Part shown: piece after piece, positions 8,995 to 20,400 of the stretch
How positions within the stretch are numbered: the stretch's first letter is position 1
How the letters are laid out: each line of letters opens with the position of its first letter
NCBI RefSeq assembly: GCF_963678635.1
Contig: NC_087064.1
Location: 14,359,599-14,422,801, forward strand
Direction of reading: 5' to 3'
Origin: Symsagittifera roscoffensis
Lineage: Eukaryota; Xenacoelomorpha; Acoela; Convolutidae
DNA: 63,203 nucleotides
Notes under the pieces: model-generated
What the model saw: the letters and a program-made list of their open reading frames with translations, nothing else
Database searches by the model: none
What the model was told of the DNA's origin: nothing
Program-made: the position numbers and the translations under genes

Positions 8995-11891
8995 TTTGAG
9001 TATGGAATTGGTTTGAAAGTTGATGTTCCTAGTAGATCAACTTCGTAGTGGTTATTTTGGCAATCTAAATAAAGTGGGAAGTGTTGTAGATTGTTTATCT
9101 GTGATTGTTCAACGTCAGTTTTTACTGCATATTTGCATTCTAGTCGGGGTGATGTTTCGTTTTCTGCAAGGTAGAATTTTATATTTTTGGGTATTTCTAC
9201 TGTAGTTTTTCGTGTAAGTAATTCAGGTGGTGTATTTCGACTTAAAGTGTCTGGTAATGCAAGATTCTTTCCTGCTGTCCAAACTATATGTAAGTTTGGG
9301 AATTTCATTAGAATTAGTTGAAATCTATAAACTCGGTGATTTGGATTAGATTTTTGTGTAAAGAGAAAAATGATTGGTTTGTGATCTGTGAATAGAACTG
9401 TTGGATGTTTTGATCCAAGTATCAGGAATTCATATTCTGTAAGTGTATATATTATGGCTGTACATTCTCTCATTAGAGTTGAGAGTCGTAGCTCTGCTTG
9501 AGTGAATAATCGAGAATTTGCTGATATAAGATTCATTTTATTTGTGCCATTGTGTGATTGTAATAATGCTGCGCCGATGCCAAAATTCGAAGCATCGCAC
9601 ATTGCATAGAATGGTTGATTTGAATCTGGAATTGTATTCGAAATTTGTTCAGTTAGGAGTTTTTTAATTTCTTCAAATCGTGCTTGATGTTCTGTGTTCC
9701 ATTCAAAATTATTTTGTTGTCTAAGTATATTATAGAATGGTCTTAGGTATAATTGCATTTTATAGACATATTTGCTTAAAAAATTTAACATTTCAAGGAA
9801 TTCTGGGATTTTCTTTTTGTTTGTTGGTGGTTGGAGCTTTTGAATAGCATCAATGCGTGATTTTAATGGAGTGATTGTTTTTCTTTCTATATTGTGTCCT
9901 AAGAATTTAACTCGTGTTAAAAAGAAGTGTGATTTATCGGGGGCGGCCTTCAGATTTTTGTTCTGAAGTATTTTGTGATAGTGTTCTAAAACATTGAACA
10001 TTTCTTCTTTTGTCTGTGATTGCATAAAAACATCGTCTAAATAGGTGATTGCGTTTTTCTTGAGTATTAGTGGTCTAGAAATTTTGCTCATAAAAGCTGA
10101 AAATGCTGCTGGTCCTATGGATATTCCATAGAATAGGCGGTTGAATTCATATTGTTGATTTCCAATGACAAATTGTGTTAAGCGTCGCGATTGTTCATCT
10201 AGTGGCATTTGATTGTATGCACTATTCATATCTGCGGTTGTAAGGTACTTTCCATTTATTTTTGTTAAAATAACTTGTATTGGTTCAATAGGCCAATTGC
10301 ATTTTGATTCGTCTATTAGTGAATTAAGATATCTAGCGTCTAGAACTATTTTTAATGATTCTCCTTTTGCTAGGATGATAACAGGGTTGATAAATGTGTT
10401 ACCTTTTGGTTGTTCTTCTTTGTTTACCGGTGATATAATTTTGTATTGTTCTAAAATATCGAGTAATCTGTTTACTTTATCGTGTAAGTGAATTGGTACT
10501 TTACTTGCTCTTTGTTTTTTGAAAACTGCGTCAGGTTTTAATGGGAGATGTAGTGATGAGCTGATTTTGCCAACATCAAATTTAGATGTTGCATAGACTG
10601 ATGAATATTTTATTAGCTGTTTGGCTAGTTTATCAAATTCGTCTTGTGTTATTTGTGAATGTTGGAAGTTAAACATTGTTAAAAATTTCTGTTGATTCTC
10701 TGTATAGTTATTTATGTTGAATGTAGGTTTGAAATATGGGGTTTTTGTGAAATAATCTGTATTTCTTTTTTCATTACTTATTATATTATTTATGGATAAT
10801 TCTTCATTAAGAATTGTGGATTGACAAATATCTAATAATTGGAGTATATTATTTACGCGGTATGCTTTTTCATGTATTGGTGATATCGTAGCGTTGGTTT
10901 CGCAATAGCCTAAAAGTCCTAAAGGTAATGTTACTTGATAGGGTGTATTATTGTATACATGTAACGAAATAATATCTGAATTCGAGTTTTTCAAATATTT
11001 TATGGATGAAATTGTGATTTTGAAAAATTTATGGATAGGTTTGAATTCAAAATCTGACATATAGAGTTGTTGTTTATTTTGTTTTTTATCATATTGGTGA
11101 ACTTGTTTTATTGAAAAATTATATATGTTTCCTGATAGTGGTTTCAGTTGTTTTCTTTGTTGATTATATATCGGATAAAATTTTGAAAAGAATGGTGGTT
11201 GTTTATTTAATCTTTGAAAAAATGTTAGGGATGTGTCTTTTGTTTTTGTGTATTTATCTTTGATTAGTATTTTACTATTCAAAATGTTGATTGTTGGTAT
11301 ATATTTAGAGATAAATGGTATTCCAATAATATTGTGTTTAAAATCAGTGATATGGAATATTTGTTTAAATGGTTTATTTAAAATTTTATTTTGCTCTATT
11401 GTTCTTGTGGGGAGAAGAAATAATTGAATTTTTCCATAGTTTACCAATGTTGATCCTTGTGCTGTTGCTAGTTTACTGGATGTTTCAAGAGGCGTTAGTT
11501 TTGGGTGTAATGATTTTATCTCATTCCATGTGGGAATGTTTATTATGTTTGATTCTGCTCCTGAATCAATTAAAAAATCAATTTCAAGATCTGGTGGTTG
11601 AAATTCTTTGTTTCTTGGACTTTCTAAAAGAAATGGTATTGTCCAAATTTTTTCTGTGGGTTGTTCTTTTTGTATATTTTGATAGATGTGATTTGTATTC
11701 AAGCATTTTGTTTAGTCATTTTTATTGGATTGATTTGTAGTGTTGATTTCGTTAGTTTCTTGTGCCGTTTGTGTAGAATGGATGGGTTCAATATAATAAT
11801 TGTGAAGGAGTTCTAATTGATTTTCATATAGATGTGATGAAAAAGGTTGTTCATATATAATAGGTTCGTAGTCATTTTCGACTGCTATCAT
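8961..11891 (-). CDS. pol: aspartic protease, reverse transcriptase, RNase H
   Basis: Converts the genomic RNA to DNA and processes the polyproteins. The frame opens with ATG at 11,891, overlapping the gag stop as ATGA, and runs 976 codons to 8,961. Domains: an Asn/Gln/Thr-rich linker; a retropepsin with active-site DSGA (near 11,560); reverse transcriptase with the YLDD catalytic box (near 10,031-10,042); and Ty3-type RNase H with Asp in CDASNFG (near 9,595), Glu in MREC, Asp in FTDHKP and Asp in LPDTLSR. One in-frame TAA (11,712-11,714) lies in the linker ahead of the protease; from 11,711 downwards the 916-codon enzyme region is fully open. That stop could be a mutation, or the enzymes could be made by readthrough or a later start. 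Typical for Metaviridae apart from integrase being on a separate ORF. Confidence 0.92.
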
Positions 11892-13963
11892 ATTATGGAG
11901 ATAGTGTTTTCTGTATCACTTTCTGAATCTGATGATTCACAGTTTATTTGATTTAGTTGTAGTTCGTTATTTCCTGTGTCATCAATACCTGGGGGGTCTG
12001 ATGTTGTTTCTGGATTTGATTGTACTTGATTAATATTTCTTTGATGTTCAGGTGTACTACTTCTGTGGCGATTATTAGAATTATTATAATGGTTATTATT
12101 CCTGTGTGGTGTTTGGGAATAATTTTTATAACGATTATTATAACTTGAATGTCGATTTTGTGAATTTTTTCGTGATCTGTTTTGATAATTATTGTTTGGT
12201 CTGTTATAGTTTGATCTATTATATGAGTTATTCCTTGATCGATTGTTCGGGTAATTCTGGTTTCGATTGTTTGAATAACTTCTATTTCGATTATTGGAGT
12301 AGTTTCTATTTCTATTGTATGATGAGTTTCGTGATTGATTGTTTGGATAGTAATTATTCCTTGATTCGGAATTAGATCTAGAAACAAATTGTGTTGTGTT
12401 CGAATTTGATCTGGAGTAGTTATTTCGACTATTTGGTCTATTGTAATGATTTTGTGACGAATTTTGTGTATTTCTTCGTTCTGGTGATCTTCCTCTATAA
12501 CTTGAGTTATATGGTGATTGAGTTCTCGTGTAATTGGTATTGTTCGGAAGTGGTTTTCCTGAACTGTTGTTGCTGTATACACTTTTGTTCGGTAGATTTT
12601 GATCTTTTTTCATGTACTGATAGAATCATTTATTCGGTTCTTTATATTTTTGAGGTTTGTTTTGATTGTCCTGTTGTTTTTGTCTACATTCAGAAATACT
12701 ATGTCCGTATCGTCGGCAATAATTACACCATTTTTTGAAAGATGGTTTGCCTTTAAAGTTTGGGTGTTTTTCATAAATATTGAGTATTTCAGTGATTTTT
12801 TCAACGAGGTCTGTATCTGATTCCTGTATATTGTTGATGTTTGTGGTATTTGTTTGAATTCGGTTAACATATTGTAATTTCAGATTTTCTGTTTCTTCAA
12901 GTTTCATTGTGATTTCCGCTTGCTCTAGTTTGTCTACTAGTTTTCGAAAATCTAAATCGGGCTCTCGAATTGAGGAGGGATGGGATGCTCTCTTTTTTAT
13001 TGCTATTTTCCTTAATTGAGGTGTTAAGGTCATCATTAAGATTTCTGTCATCTTTGTGTTTTTATAGTCGTGTGTATTTAATGAATATGCTTTTCGAACT
13101 AGTGTTTTGATACTTACTGCTAATTTTTTGGTGGTTTCATTTGGTAATCTGCGAATTTCATTACATAAAACTCTTTGTTGTTGTTTGTTTCTTTCGGAGT
13201 CAAACATTTTTGAAAATTCTTGTGTAAATCTTTTCCAATTTGATTTTATTTCTATAGGCAATACTGAAAACCATTTTTGGGCTGCGCCGTCTAAGGTTGT
13301 CTGTATCAACGCTGTGCGTCGATGTATCCAGTTTTGATGTAGTGGCGTATTAATTGGTTCAGGTCCTATATTTCAAATTAAATTTGCTGTTACTGCATTT
13401 AAATAATCTTCTACAGAATATTCAGGGTCTGTTCCTGTGAATACCATTAATGGTTTGTTTGATGTTATTGATGATCCACCCATAAGGTATGGATTCATTG
13501 TCATTTGTAATGATTCTGCTGCATTTGGCATTTGTGAAAAATTCGAAAGTTGATTTTTTGTTATTTCGTGTTGTTGAAGGTAATATGGAAGTGGTATTTC
13601 ATTTTGCATTTGTGTTGGTTGATACGAGTGTGTAATCATTGGGTTTTGTGGCTGAATTGGTTGAAAAGATTGTGTATTAATTGGGTTTTGCATTTGCATT
13701 GGTTGTTGATTTTGTGTATCTGTTGGGTGTGGAGAAAAAATTCTATGATATGTATACGGTTTTTGCACTCCTTGTCCACGATATTCTTGAGTATATGGTG
13801 CAAATATATCTGGTTGTAAATAATCATCATCAGAGGATAGGTAATCCGTTTGATGAGGTGCTTATTTTTTATTTTTATTCTGTTGAAAGAATGGGTAATT
13901 TTCACTACGATCCTGTGGAGGATGTGAATTAGTTTGAAAATTTACTGAATTGGTTGTTGCCAT
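11888..13963 (-). pseudogene. gag polyprotein with zinc knuckle, three in-frame stops
   Basis: Structural capsid and nucleocapsid protein. One frame runs 691 codons from ATG 13,963 (23 nt after the previous ORF's stop) to TGA 11,888-11,890 with no frameshift. An N-terminal Gln/Pro/Met-rich region is followed by a Retrotrans_gag capsid domain (FTGTDPE, later GAAQKWF), a CCHC zinc knuckle (C-x2-C-x4-H-x4-C near 12,700) and a ~240-residue Asn/Arg/Ser/Tyr-rich, RNA-binding-like tail. Three stops interrupt the frame: TAA 13,862-13,864, TGA 13,373-13,375 inside the capsid domain, and TGA 12,626-12,628 between knuckle and tail. Because homologous-looking capsid sequence continues on both sides of the second stop, decay is the simplest reading. 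The lack of any frameshift is notable. Confidence 0.8.
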
Positions 13964-13986
13964 TGGGTTATCCCAATATCGAGATT

Positions 13987-15261
13987 TTATCTGATTATTA
14001 TTATTTTTTCGGGGGGGGGATAGTTTGTTTTTGATGAATGTGTGTAATTATAATTGTGTTCCGCAAAATTGTTTCTTGTGAACGTTCTGCGTGTTTTTGA
14101 CGGTATTGTCATGGGTCTATATGTTTGATAATCCATTTGTGAATATTTTGGAGCAACAGAAGGTTTAACGGTTGATTGTAAGGTTACCTGTGCTAGTGAA
14201 GTGTTTGTATTTCTTGGTGTTGTTAAATTTGGACGTATTGGTGAAATACTTTGTTGTGTAGTTGTTGTTGTTTGGATAATTTCTTCATTTATGAAGTGTG
14301 ATGGTGTCTGAATATCTTGTTGAGTGAGGTTCCTAGTTCCATTAAGGTTTTCATTGTGTATGACGGTCGAATTTAAACTGTTATTTCGCGTATCGGGTAA
14401 AAATGTATTGTAGTTTAATGGTGTTGCATCAATAGATAATGGTATTACTCTTACATAATCTCTTGTATAAGATATTGTACTTATTGCTTGACTCGCAATT
14501 GATTGTGGGATATTTATAAATGCATAATGAGACCATTCGGGGTCCCAAACGTAGTCTGAATGTTCTGTGATGGCGGTATCATCGTTTGAATTTTGAGGTC
14601 TGAAATTTTTTCTTGCTTGTGAAATTAAATCTATATTATGTGTGAAATAATCTATTATAAACCATGCTAAATTTTTTTGTAAGTCATGTTTTGTATGTTG
14701 TGAAACATCATCTTTAGTGAAATTTTCTTTAATTATATGTAGAAAAGTTGAAAATAGTGTGATTTCATGTCGTACCCTTATATGTTTAGATGTCTCTGTC
14801 GGTGAGACACTTGGGATTGGAATTTCGTTTTCTAATATTGAGATATAACTATATATTATGGCAAAAACTTCATTAGTGAATATGGAGTTTGCTCTTTGTG
14901 AGTTATGATATTGTATGCTTTTTATGTATTCTGAGAATACTTTTGAAAATTCTAAATCAAGGTCGTCTGTTTGAATTACATATTTGCGGTGATTCGGGTT
15001 TGGTGAGCTGAATTCTATGGTGTAGATTCCGTATTGTTGTGTCAAATTACATATATCTTTCAGATAGTGATCAATAATTTGTCTTTTGATCTTTACATCT
15101 GGTAACTCTGCTTTACATGGGCTGATTCCGGGTTCAAATAAATTTAGTAGTAAATTCTTGCAAAGTATATGCTGTCCTCTATCATTGGGTGCATCTACGA
15201 GGAAGGGGAAGATATCGTCATCATCTGGACTATCTTCACTTGGAGTGTGTGTTTGGCTCAT
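13987..15261 (-). CDS. 424-aa accessory ORF upstream of gag, unknown function
   Basis: An intact ORF from ATG 15,261, overlapping the preceding ORF by 26 nt and ending 23 nt before the gag ATG. The first ~20 residues are acidic (DSPDDDD). Residues ~25-270 look globular and mainly helical, with a few scattered cysteines. The remainder is Thr/Asn/Gln/Ser-rich and probably disordered. No retroviral domain is recognised. Extra genes upstream of gag are unusual for Ty3/gypsy elements, and the overlapping layout makes it likely to be a genuine component of this element. It could be a second structural protein or a regulatory protein; nothing in the sequence decides. Confidence 0.65.
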   Translation of the reverse strand: MSQTHTPSEDSPDDDDIFPFLVDAPNDRGQHILCKNLLLNLFEPGISPCKAELPDVKIKRQIIDHYLKDICNLTQQYGIYTIEFSSPNPNHRKYVIQTDDLDLEFSKVFSEYIKSIQYHNSQRANSIFTNEVFAIIYSYISILENEIPIPSVSPTETSKHIRVRHEITLFSTFLHIIKENFTKDDVSQHTKHDLQKNLAWFIIDYFTHNIDLISQARKNFRPQNSNDDTAITEHSDYVWDPEWSHYAFINIPQSIASQAISTISYTRDYVRVIPLSIDATPLNYNTFLPDTRNNSLNSTVIHNENLNGTRNLTQQDIQTPSHFINEEIIQTTTTTQQSISPIRPNLTTPRNTNTSLAQVTLQSTVKPSVAPKYSQMDYQTYRPMTIPSKTRRTFTRNNFAEHNYNYTHSSKTNYPPPEKIIIIR

Positions 15262-15703
15262 TTTTTCGTTTAATGACTGTTAATAGGTAATTATCGATGT
15301 GTCTAATTGGTTGATTCCAGTTATATAAGTGTACTGGTTTGTGTTTATTTTGCTTTTTTATTCGTCTTTTTCCTCTTTTTGATGAATTCGAAGTTGTTTC
15401 TGAGTCGGAAAAATATAATTGATCGTAAATGGGGCAATTTTTATCTATAGATTCTTTTAATTTATAAAGTTCGTCTAAATTGCTGGCTTCTGATTCTGAA
15501 AATGCGTTTCTATTTTTTGAAAATCTTTTTCTTGTTATTTGTCTTTGTTTGTTTCTTATTTTTCTTTTTAGTGTTTGTCGTTTTGTTCTAATATATCCAA
15601 CTGTTTGTGTAGGAGGTGTGATTACAAGGTCGTATTTTTTGTTATCTATTTCACAGTTGTGTAAAACGATTGTTTGTTTGTTTCCTAGATTTTTAAATGA
15701 CAT
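15236..15703 (-). CDS. 155-aa basic accessory ORF
   Basis: An intact ORF starting at ATG 15,703. The middle (residues ~40-60) is strongly basic (RTKRQTLKRKIRNKQRQ, then TRKRFSKNR), followed by an acidic Ser-rich patch and a second basic cluster (KRGKRRIKKQNKHK). This pattern fits a nuclear-localised, RNA- or DNA-binding regulator; by analogy, small basic proteins in complex retroviruses act as trans-regulators, but no homology is claimed. It overlaps the 424-aa ORF by 26 nt in another frame. Product unknown. Confidence 0.6.
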   Translation of the reverse strand: MSFKNLGNKQTIVLHNCEIDNKKYDLVITPPTQTVGYIRTKRQTLKRKIRNKQRQITRKRFSKNRNAFSESEASNLDELYKLKESIDKNCPIYDQLYFSDSETTSNSSKRGKRRIKKQNKHKPVHLYNWNQPIRHIDNYLLTVIKRKNEPNTHSK

Positions 15704-16621
15704 AAGGTTTAGGATGACGGATGCAAAAAGTTGTTAGATGATTTCTATTTTCTTAAATTGTTGGTCCTTACGATTTTTTGGTTAGCTTAACCTGGGTCTA
15801 TTTGTTCAGGGTTGGAGAGAAAAGTATATCGATTCCGAAGAATGATTTTTACTTTCTCGTGGCTAGTATAAGTTAAGGTGTTAATTTACTTAATCTTACT
15901 TAAGGGTAGTGATTGTGTTCAAGGGTTGGAGAATAGTAAATCGATCCACAAGGTTCAGGTATAATTAGATTGCGAGTAGTTCGTTAGATACTATTTTAAA
16001 CTTACTAAGTCTAAGATTTATCCTGGGTCTTGATAAGAGGAGGGTTCAAGTGAAGGATGAATAACCGAAGTTCTTCACTGTTTATCCTAATTTGAATGAT
16101 TAGTTTCGTTCAAAAATTTCTATTAGTCTTGGGTTTTTTGAAAGGGTTGGATAGTGAATCGACGTTTGAGGTCGTTAGACACTAGCTAAGTGGGTGGGGG
16201 AGAACAAAATTGTTCTTTTTGATCCAAGGATAGGCCTTGATGATCAAGTTTTGTAAATTTAATTAAATAGAAAATTAATTAAGATCCAAGGATAAGCCTT
16301 GATGATCTGATTTTTAAAATTAAGTGAATTTAAGTTTAAAATGGTTTAAACTTGTTTAAGGAAAAGATTTAGTGTTTTAATGATAGTAGTGAGCTTATGA
16401 TTGCTGTTATGTTTTAGGTGATGAAGCTGGGACAATTGGATGATTTATGATTACTAACAGTTTATTGTCATGCTACTAATTTTTATTTTGATTTTCAATA
16501 AATATTTTCCAAACATGTTTTATATAATACTGCAGAATTTTAGGAAAACGATCTGAGATCTTTTTATCAATCGTTATTGTATATTAATATTTTGTTTAGC
16601 GCCTGAAATGATTATGAAAAT
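15704..16621. other. retroelement leader with direct repeats
   Basis: No ORF. It contains three related copies of a motif built on AGGGTTGGA followed by ATAGT-like sequence and ATCGA (about 15,808-15,833, 15,921-15,944 and 16,143-16,162). Two of these are followed by GTTAGA(T/C)ACTA. Farther right, GATCCAAGGAT(A)GCCTTGATGATC occurs twice (near 16,220 and 16,281). This is probably untranslated leader or part of the 5' LTR of the minus-strand element. No tRNA primer-binding site was recognised. Confidence 0.4.
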
Positions 16622-16846
16622 CTAATTATATGTTTGCAAATGAAAATCTAAATTCATTGCTAATAAAATTCTAAATATAAAAGTTTGTGTTGGCTTTTGC
16701 CGTACTATCATATAACTATTTGGTAAGTTTCTACTCTGTCGTATGTCGTCTCTGGAAATTCCGGGTAGTTCTCTTATCGTTCGGAATATTGGCTTTAATC
16801 TATTGAGTCGTAGAGACATTTCGATTAAATTATCGTCGTGTAACAT
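16622..16846 (-). CDS. possible small ORF at the 5' side of the retroelement
   Basis: A 74-codon ORF from ATG 16,846 whose frame stays open upstream to a TGA near 16,960. The translation is charged and helix-like (LRLNRLKPIF, ELPGISRDDIRQSR) and is not low-complexity, which is why it is listed. The opposite strand is also open over 16,743-17,108, so chance cannot be excluded. No family recognised. Confidence 0.3.
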   Translation of the reverse strand: MLHDDNLIEMSLRLNRLKPIFRTIRELPGISRDDIRQSRNLPNSYMIVRQKPTQTFIFRILLAMNLDFHLQTYN

Positions 16847-17200
16847 TTTAAAAATGTTTTGTCTAAATTCTAATCTATTTTTGGTTAATTCTAAGCTATT
16901 AAGGTCTTGTTCGAGACTTATGGTCGCACCAGATGAGTTAGAACCGATGTGGTTAACTCATAGAGTAATTTCGGATAGGGTACACCGTCTGCTCGTCACG
17001 CTATCTTATTTTCGGCCGGATAGATTCGTGCAACTTCTTAGTCTAATACCGATCCTAATCTTACTCTTATACTATCTAGTCTCAGGTTGTTTAACTAGTC
17101 TCTGCTAGGCTCAATAGATCTAGGGTATACTGGTTTATTGCGGCTGCTGAAGTTCCTTCGGAGAGGCAACTAAATTCTAAGTTAAATTCAAATCTCTCTG

Positions 17201-17228
17201 GTGCTGAAATTACAAGTAATTTCAGCAC
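17201..17228. repeat. perfect hairpin, 13-bp arms
   Basis: GTGCTGAAATTAC, two A residues, then the exact reverse complement GTAATTTCAGCAC. The stem lies just to the right of the retroelement and could be a terminator-like or foldback structure; function unknown. Confidence 0.7.
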
Positions 17229-17379
17229 TTACAAATAAGTGGGTTGTTAGTTAGATGGATCAGGATTGGTTAATATTAAATACTTTACAGTGGTAAAATA
17301 TCTAATTTATCCAATCATAAAATGTAGTTTAGATCAGGTTCCATTACGCTTTTGAGTTTCAGAAAACTTATAAAGGAAG

Positions 17380-20300
17380 GAAGGGAAAAGTGATACCGCA
17401 GGGAGTGCCGTTATTTAGTTTTAATGAGAAGCGTGATATTGTTTGATGTTAGAATGTTAATAATATGAAATGTTTTGTGATTGAAATTTTTTAGTCAAGG
17501 ACGGTACCTGCTGAACAGGTTAATTTTTAGGGTTGAGTGTGATTTGGTATTTCCATAGAATAACTCTCTTGATTCTTTCGAATGAATACAGAACAACATT
17601 TATTTTCTCTTGCCTGCTTCATACCGATTCAGCCTACACTATTTTTCTTTTTAGGTCTAGGTCTTAGTATAAGAGAGTCTGTCGGTTAGCTTATCACAAG
17701 TATATGTATTCACATCCATTCAAATTAACAGACGAATTTTTCCTAATTCACCTTTTTTCTACTTAATTTGTCAATTTAATTGGTTGTTTGACGCATTTAA
17801 CTTCCACTGCTTAGCGAGCGCTAAACGAATACAGTCGCTGTTTTATTTGCCATTTGCATTATACCCCATAAGCATTATTATTCAACCAAGTACCAGAAAC
17901 TAAAGTCTTAGTATAATTTTCAAAAAAAAATACAGCTAAACATAAAAAAATATAAACAAAAACTTTTCATCTAGCAGAAATGGAACTCTTTTTTGTCATT
18001 ATTTTTCAATCTTCATGCAAAGATACAATATTTTATGTCCCTAAAAATGCTGCTTTAAAGGACGTATATATTCTCATTTGTATTCCAAGTTTTGAGTGGC
18101 GTGAAAATGTTGAAAAAAAATGAAGAAAAAGGAAAATTTCATCTTTTTGAGATTTTCGTCTTCCATTCAAAAGCAATATCAGATTTTTAATGGCAGGCAG
18201 AGCCGTTGAGCCTCCTCTTGATACGATACAGCCAATAGTTTTTGGTGTATTCAACACGTTGGTAGGTAACTTTTTGCATTTGACCTTGTGAGCGTCGTAG
18301 AAAAATTTGAAAATAACCCTCATCTTTACTCTTTTCTTAACTATTTCTGAAAACCTAAAAGGAAGCCAGGACATTTAGGGCTTTGCTGCGATTGAGCATT
18401 CTTGTCTCATTTTGTTATCTGAGTAAGTTTGAACTTTTTGCATGCTTTTTGCCCTAACTCCGTATTTTTTGATTTATAATTTTTTTTTAAAGTACCAGAC
18501 TGAAAAAACACGTTGATTGATCAAATTCAATCTATCAAATCCCAAACAAGCAAAGCAATCAGTTTCGCATAACTTTTTTTTGAATTACTCACTTGAAAAT
18601 TTATTGTACCGTGATAAAATTTTTGGCCGTTCTAAATCTTTCTGGTGAAAACTACGGGATATAATGAGTAGCTGATGTTGATTAAACTAGCAATAGCAAG
18701 TGGGTTATATATTACAATAGGTGGTAGGTTCAATTTCAATAGCTGGATCGCTTTTTGTATTGTCCTACATTAATTATTTTTTTTGAAAAGCTAAAATTTT
18801 AAGAAAAAATGATTTAAAATTTGATTTTTGGAATAACATTTCATTTGGCAGAGTAATGTATTTACAAAACTTATCTTACAAGCTGTACAAATGATTGAAA
18901 TTGAAAAGACTAGACTGTGCATTATAGTTCTGCAATTTATTACATGCCTTATACTCAAAGTTACCATCTATTTTAACATATCACCAGCAAGTGTTTTGTA
19001 ATCGGGAGTGTTTTTTTTTTTTTACTGTAAAACAACTTTTCTTGTACCTGAAAATGAAATTGAACTTACTTCATTGATGAATTTTAGTAGCAAACTTAAC
19101 TATTTTGTTAGCGAACTTCATTAGTGAACCAATTGGCCTAGAGATAACTCTTTTGTCTCTGTGCCCTACACTTTAGGGCTCAAGTCTAGGCCGGACCTTG
19201 GATTTTTTCCAGCTTGTATGAAATTGTTAAACTTATTCCGGGGGAAAAATGAATGGTCGAACTTTTGTTTGTCCGCTTTTGTTTGTCGGCTTAGTTTCCC
19301 CATTGTGGAATATTTTGTGTGACCAGCAACTTGTGGGGTAGGTACAAGTGTTTTTGATGTATTCTTGTAATTTATAAAACTAATTGCCCTGACTTTGTAT
19401 ATTTTCTTTATTATTATGTTTCGCTTAAAAGCTTCAATTGTCATCAATCTTTTCTGTTTATGCTTTCAGTTAATTTGATTTTTGTCTATCCAAGGGCAAA
19501 AAATTATCAATTTAAACAATCAGGTAGTTTGTATAGCAGAAGTTCAAAGTTTTAAAATTTAATTAACAAAAAAAAGTTTTATGCCAAAAATTTATATTTT
19601 TTTTTGGCTCAATGTTAGAGCGCATATTTTTGACTCGTTGAACGCCTTGTTGGCTTAGTGGCCGCTCGTGAAAAAAAAGACTTAAATAATGCTGTTTGTT
19701 GTGTTTCTTGACAATTTTAGGAAATTGTTTTCATTTCTTTTTTTTCCGACTCTGTTATATTTGTTTCTTTTCTTTTCGCTAGTTTTCAATTCTGTTCTTG
19801 TGTTTTATCGCAAGTGATGCGAAGCTCCGTTTCGCCTCTGTGTTATTAGAGCTGATTGTTGTCATCTGAAATCATTTGCAGAAGAAGGTGCTATAATTAA
19901 AAGTGATCCAACTGGACTTAAAATGAAGAAATAGCCCTAGTCCATGCTTCTCACCTCACTCGTAGCAATTAAATAAGGATGATTAATTTTGCAGGAAAAA
20001 TGACAAACCTGTTTTTTTTCTATAAGTCACTGTAAGAGCCAGAAAAGAAGAATATATTTGGTAGAGACAAGTAAAATTATAAAAGTAGAACATGGGCGGA
20101 TCTTCTGTAAAGATACGAGAGCTGCGCCCATTTTTCCACCCTCCATACCAATTTATGGCCCTTCCATTTTTATTTGCTTTGCATGCCTTGAAATTTGCTT
20201 CTTGTTTTGTATCCTCATGATTAAAGAGATTTTTAAATCATCGGACTTCTTAACGGTTTTTTTTTGGCTGATTTACCTCTCTTGAAATTGAACCTCGCTG

Positions 20301-20400
20301 CTTTTTGTGAAAGTTTCTGTCCAGCAGTTCTTACAATTATTGGCAAAATAACGGACACGCTAATTCATCTCTCTTAAGAGATAAGGGCATAGAAGCAACG
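17380..20400. repeat. duplicated non-coding block C, copy 1
   Basis: Diverged copy of 42,905-44,350. Shared landmarks include GCAGGGAGTG (17,400 and 42,920), GCTTAGCGAGCG (17,810 and 43,332), CATTTGCAGAAGAAG (19,870; CATTAGCAGAAGAAG at 43,810) and TTAATTTTGCAGG-type ends. In this copy the module that is continuous at 43,705-43,950 is split between about 18,690 and 19,850, implying an insertion of about 1.15 kb whose ends I could not define. No credible gene: short ORFs at 18,033-18,374, 19,166-19,447 and 20,058-20,285 have no support from the other copy. Confidence 0.6.

Noticed and set aside
11953-12582. 209-aa Ile/Thr-rich minus-strand ORF
   Set aside because: Alternative frame of the Asn/Arg/Ser-rich gag tail; its repetitive composition follows from the codons of the real frame.
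16743-17108. 121-aa plus-strand ORF
   Set aside because: Lies opposite a minus-strand frame that reads more protein-like; no recognisable motif.
19600-19670. tRNA-like A box (GGCTCAATGTTAGAGCGC)
   Set aside because: It resembles the D-arm of a tRNA, but no B box (GGTTCGA) or acceptor stem follows. At most a decayed tRNA fragment.
18033-20285. Single ORFs of 75-113 aa (18,033-18,374; 19,166-19,447; 20,058-20,285)
   Set aside because: No homologous frame in the duplicated block at 43-44 kb and no recognisable features.
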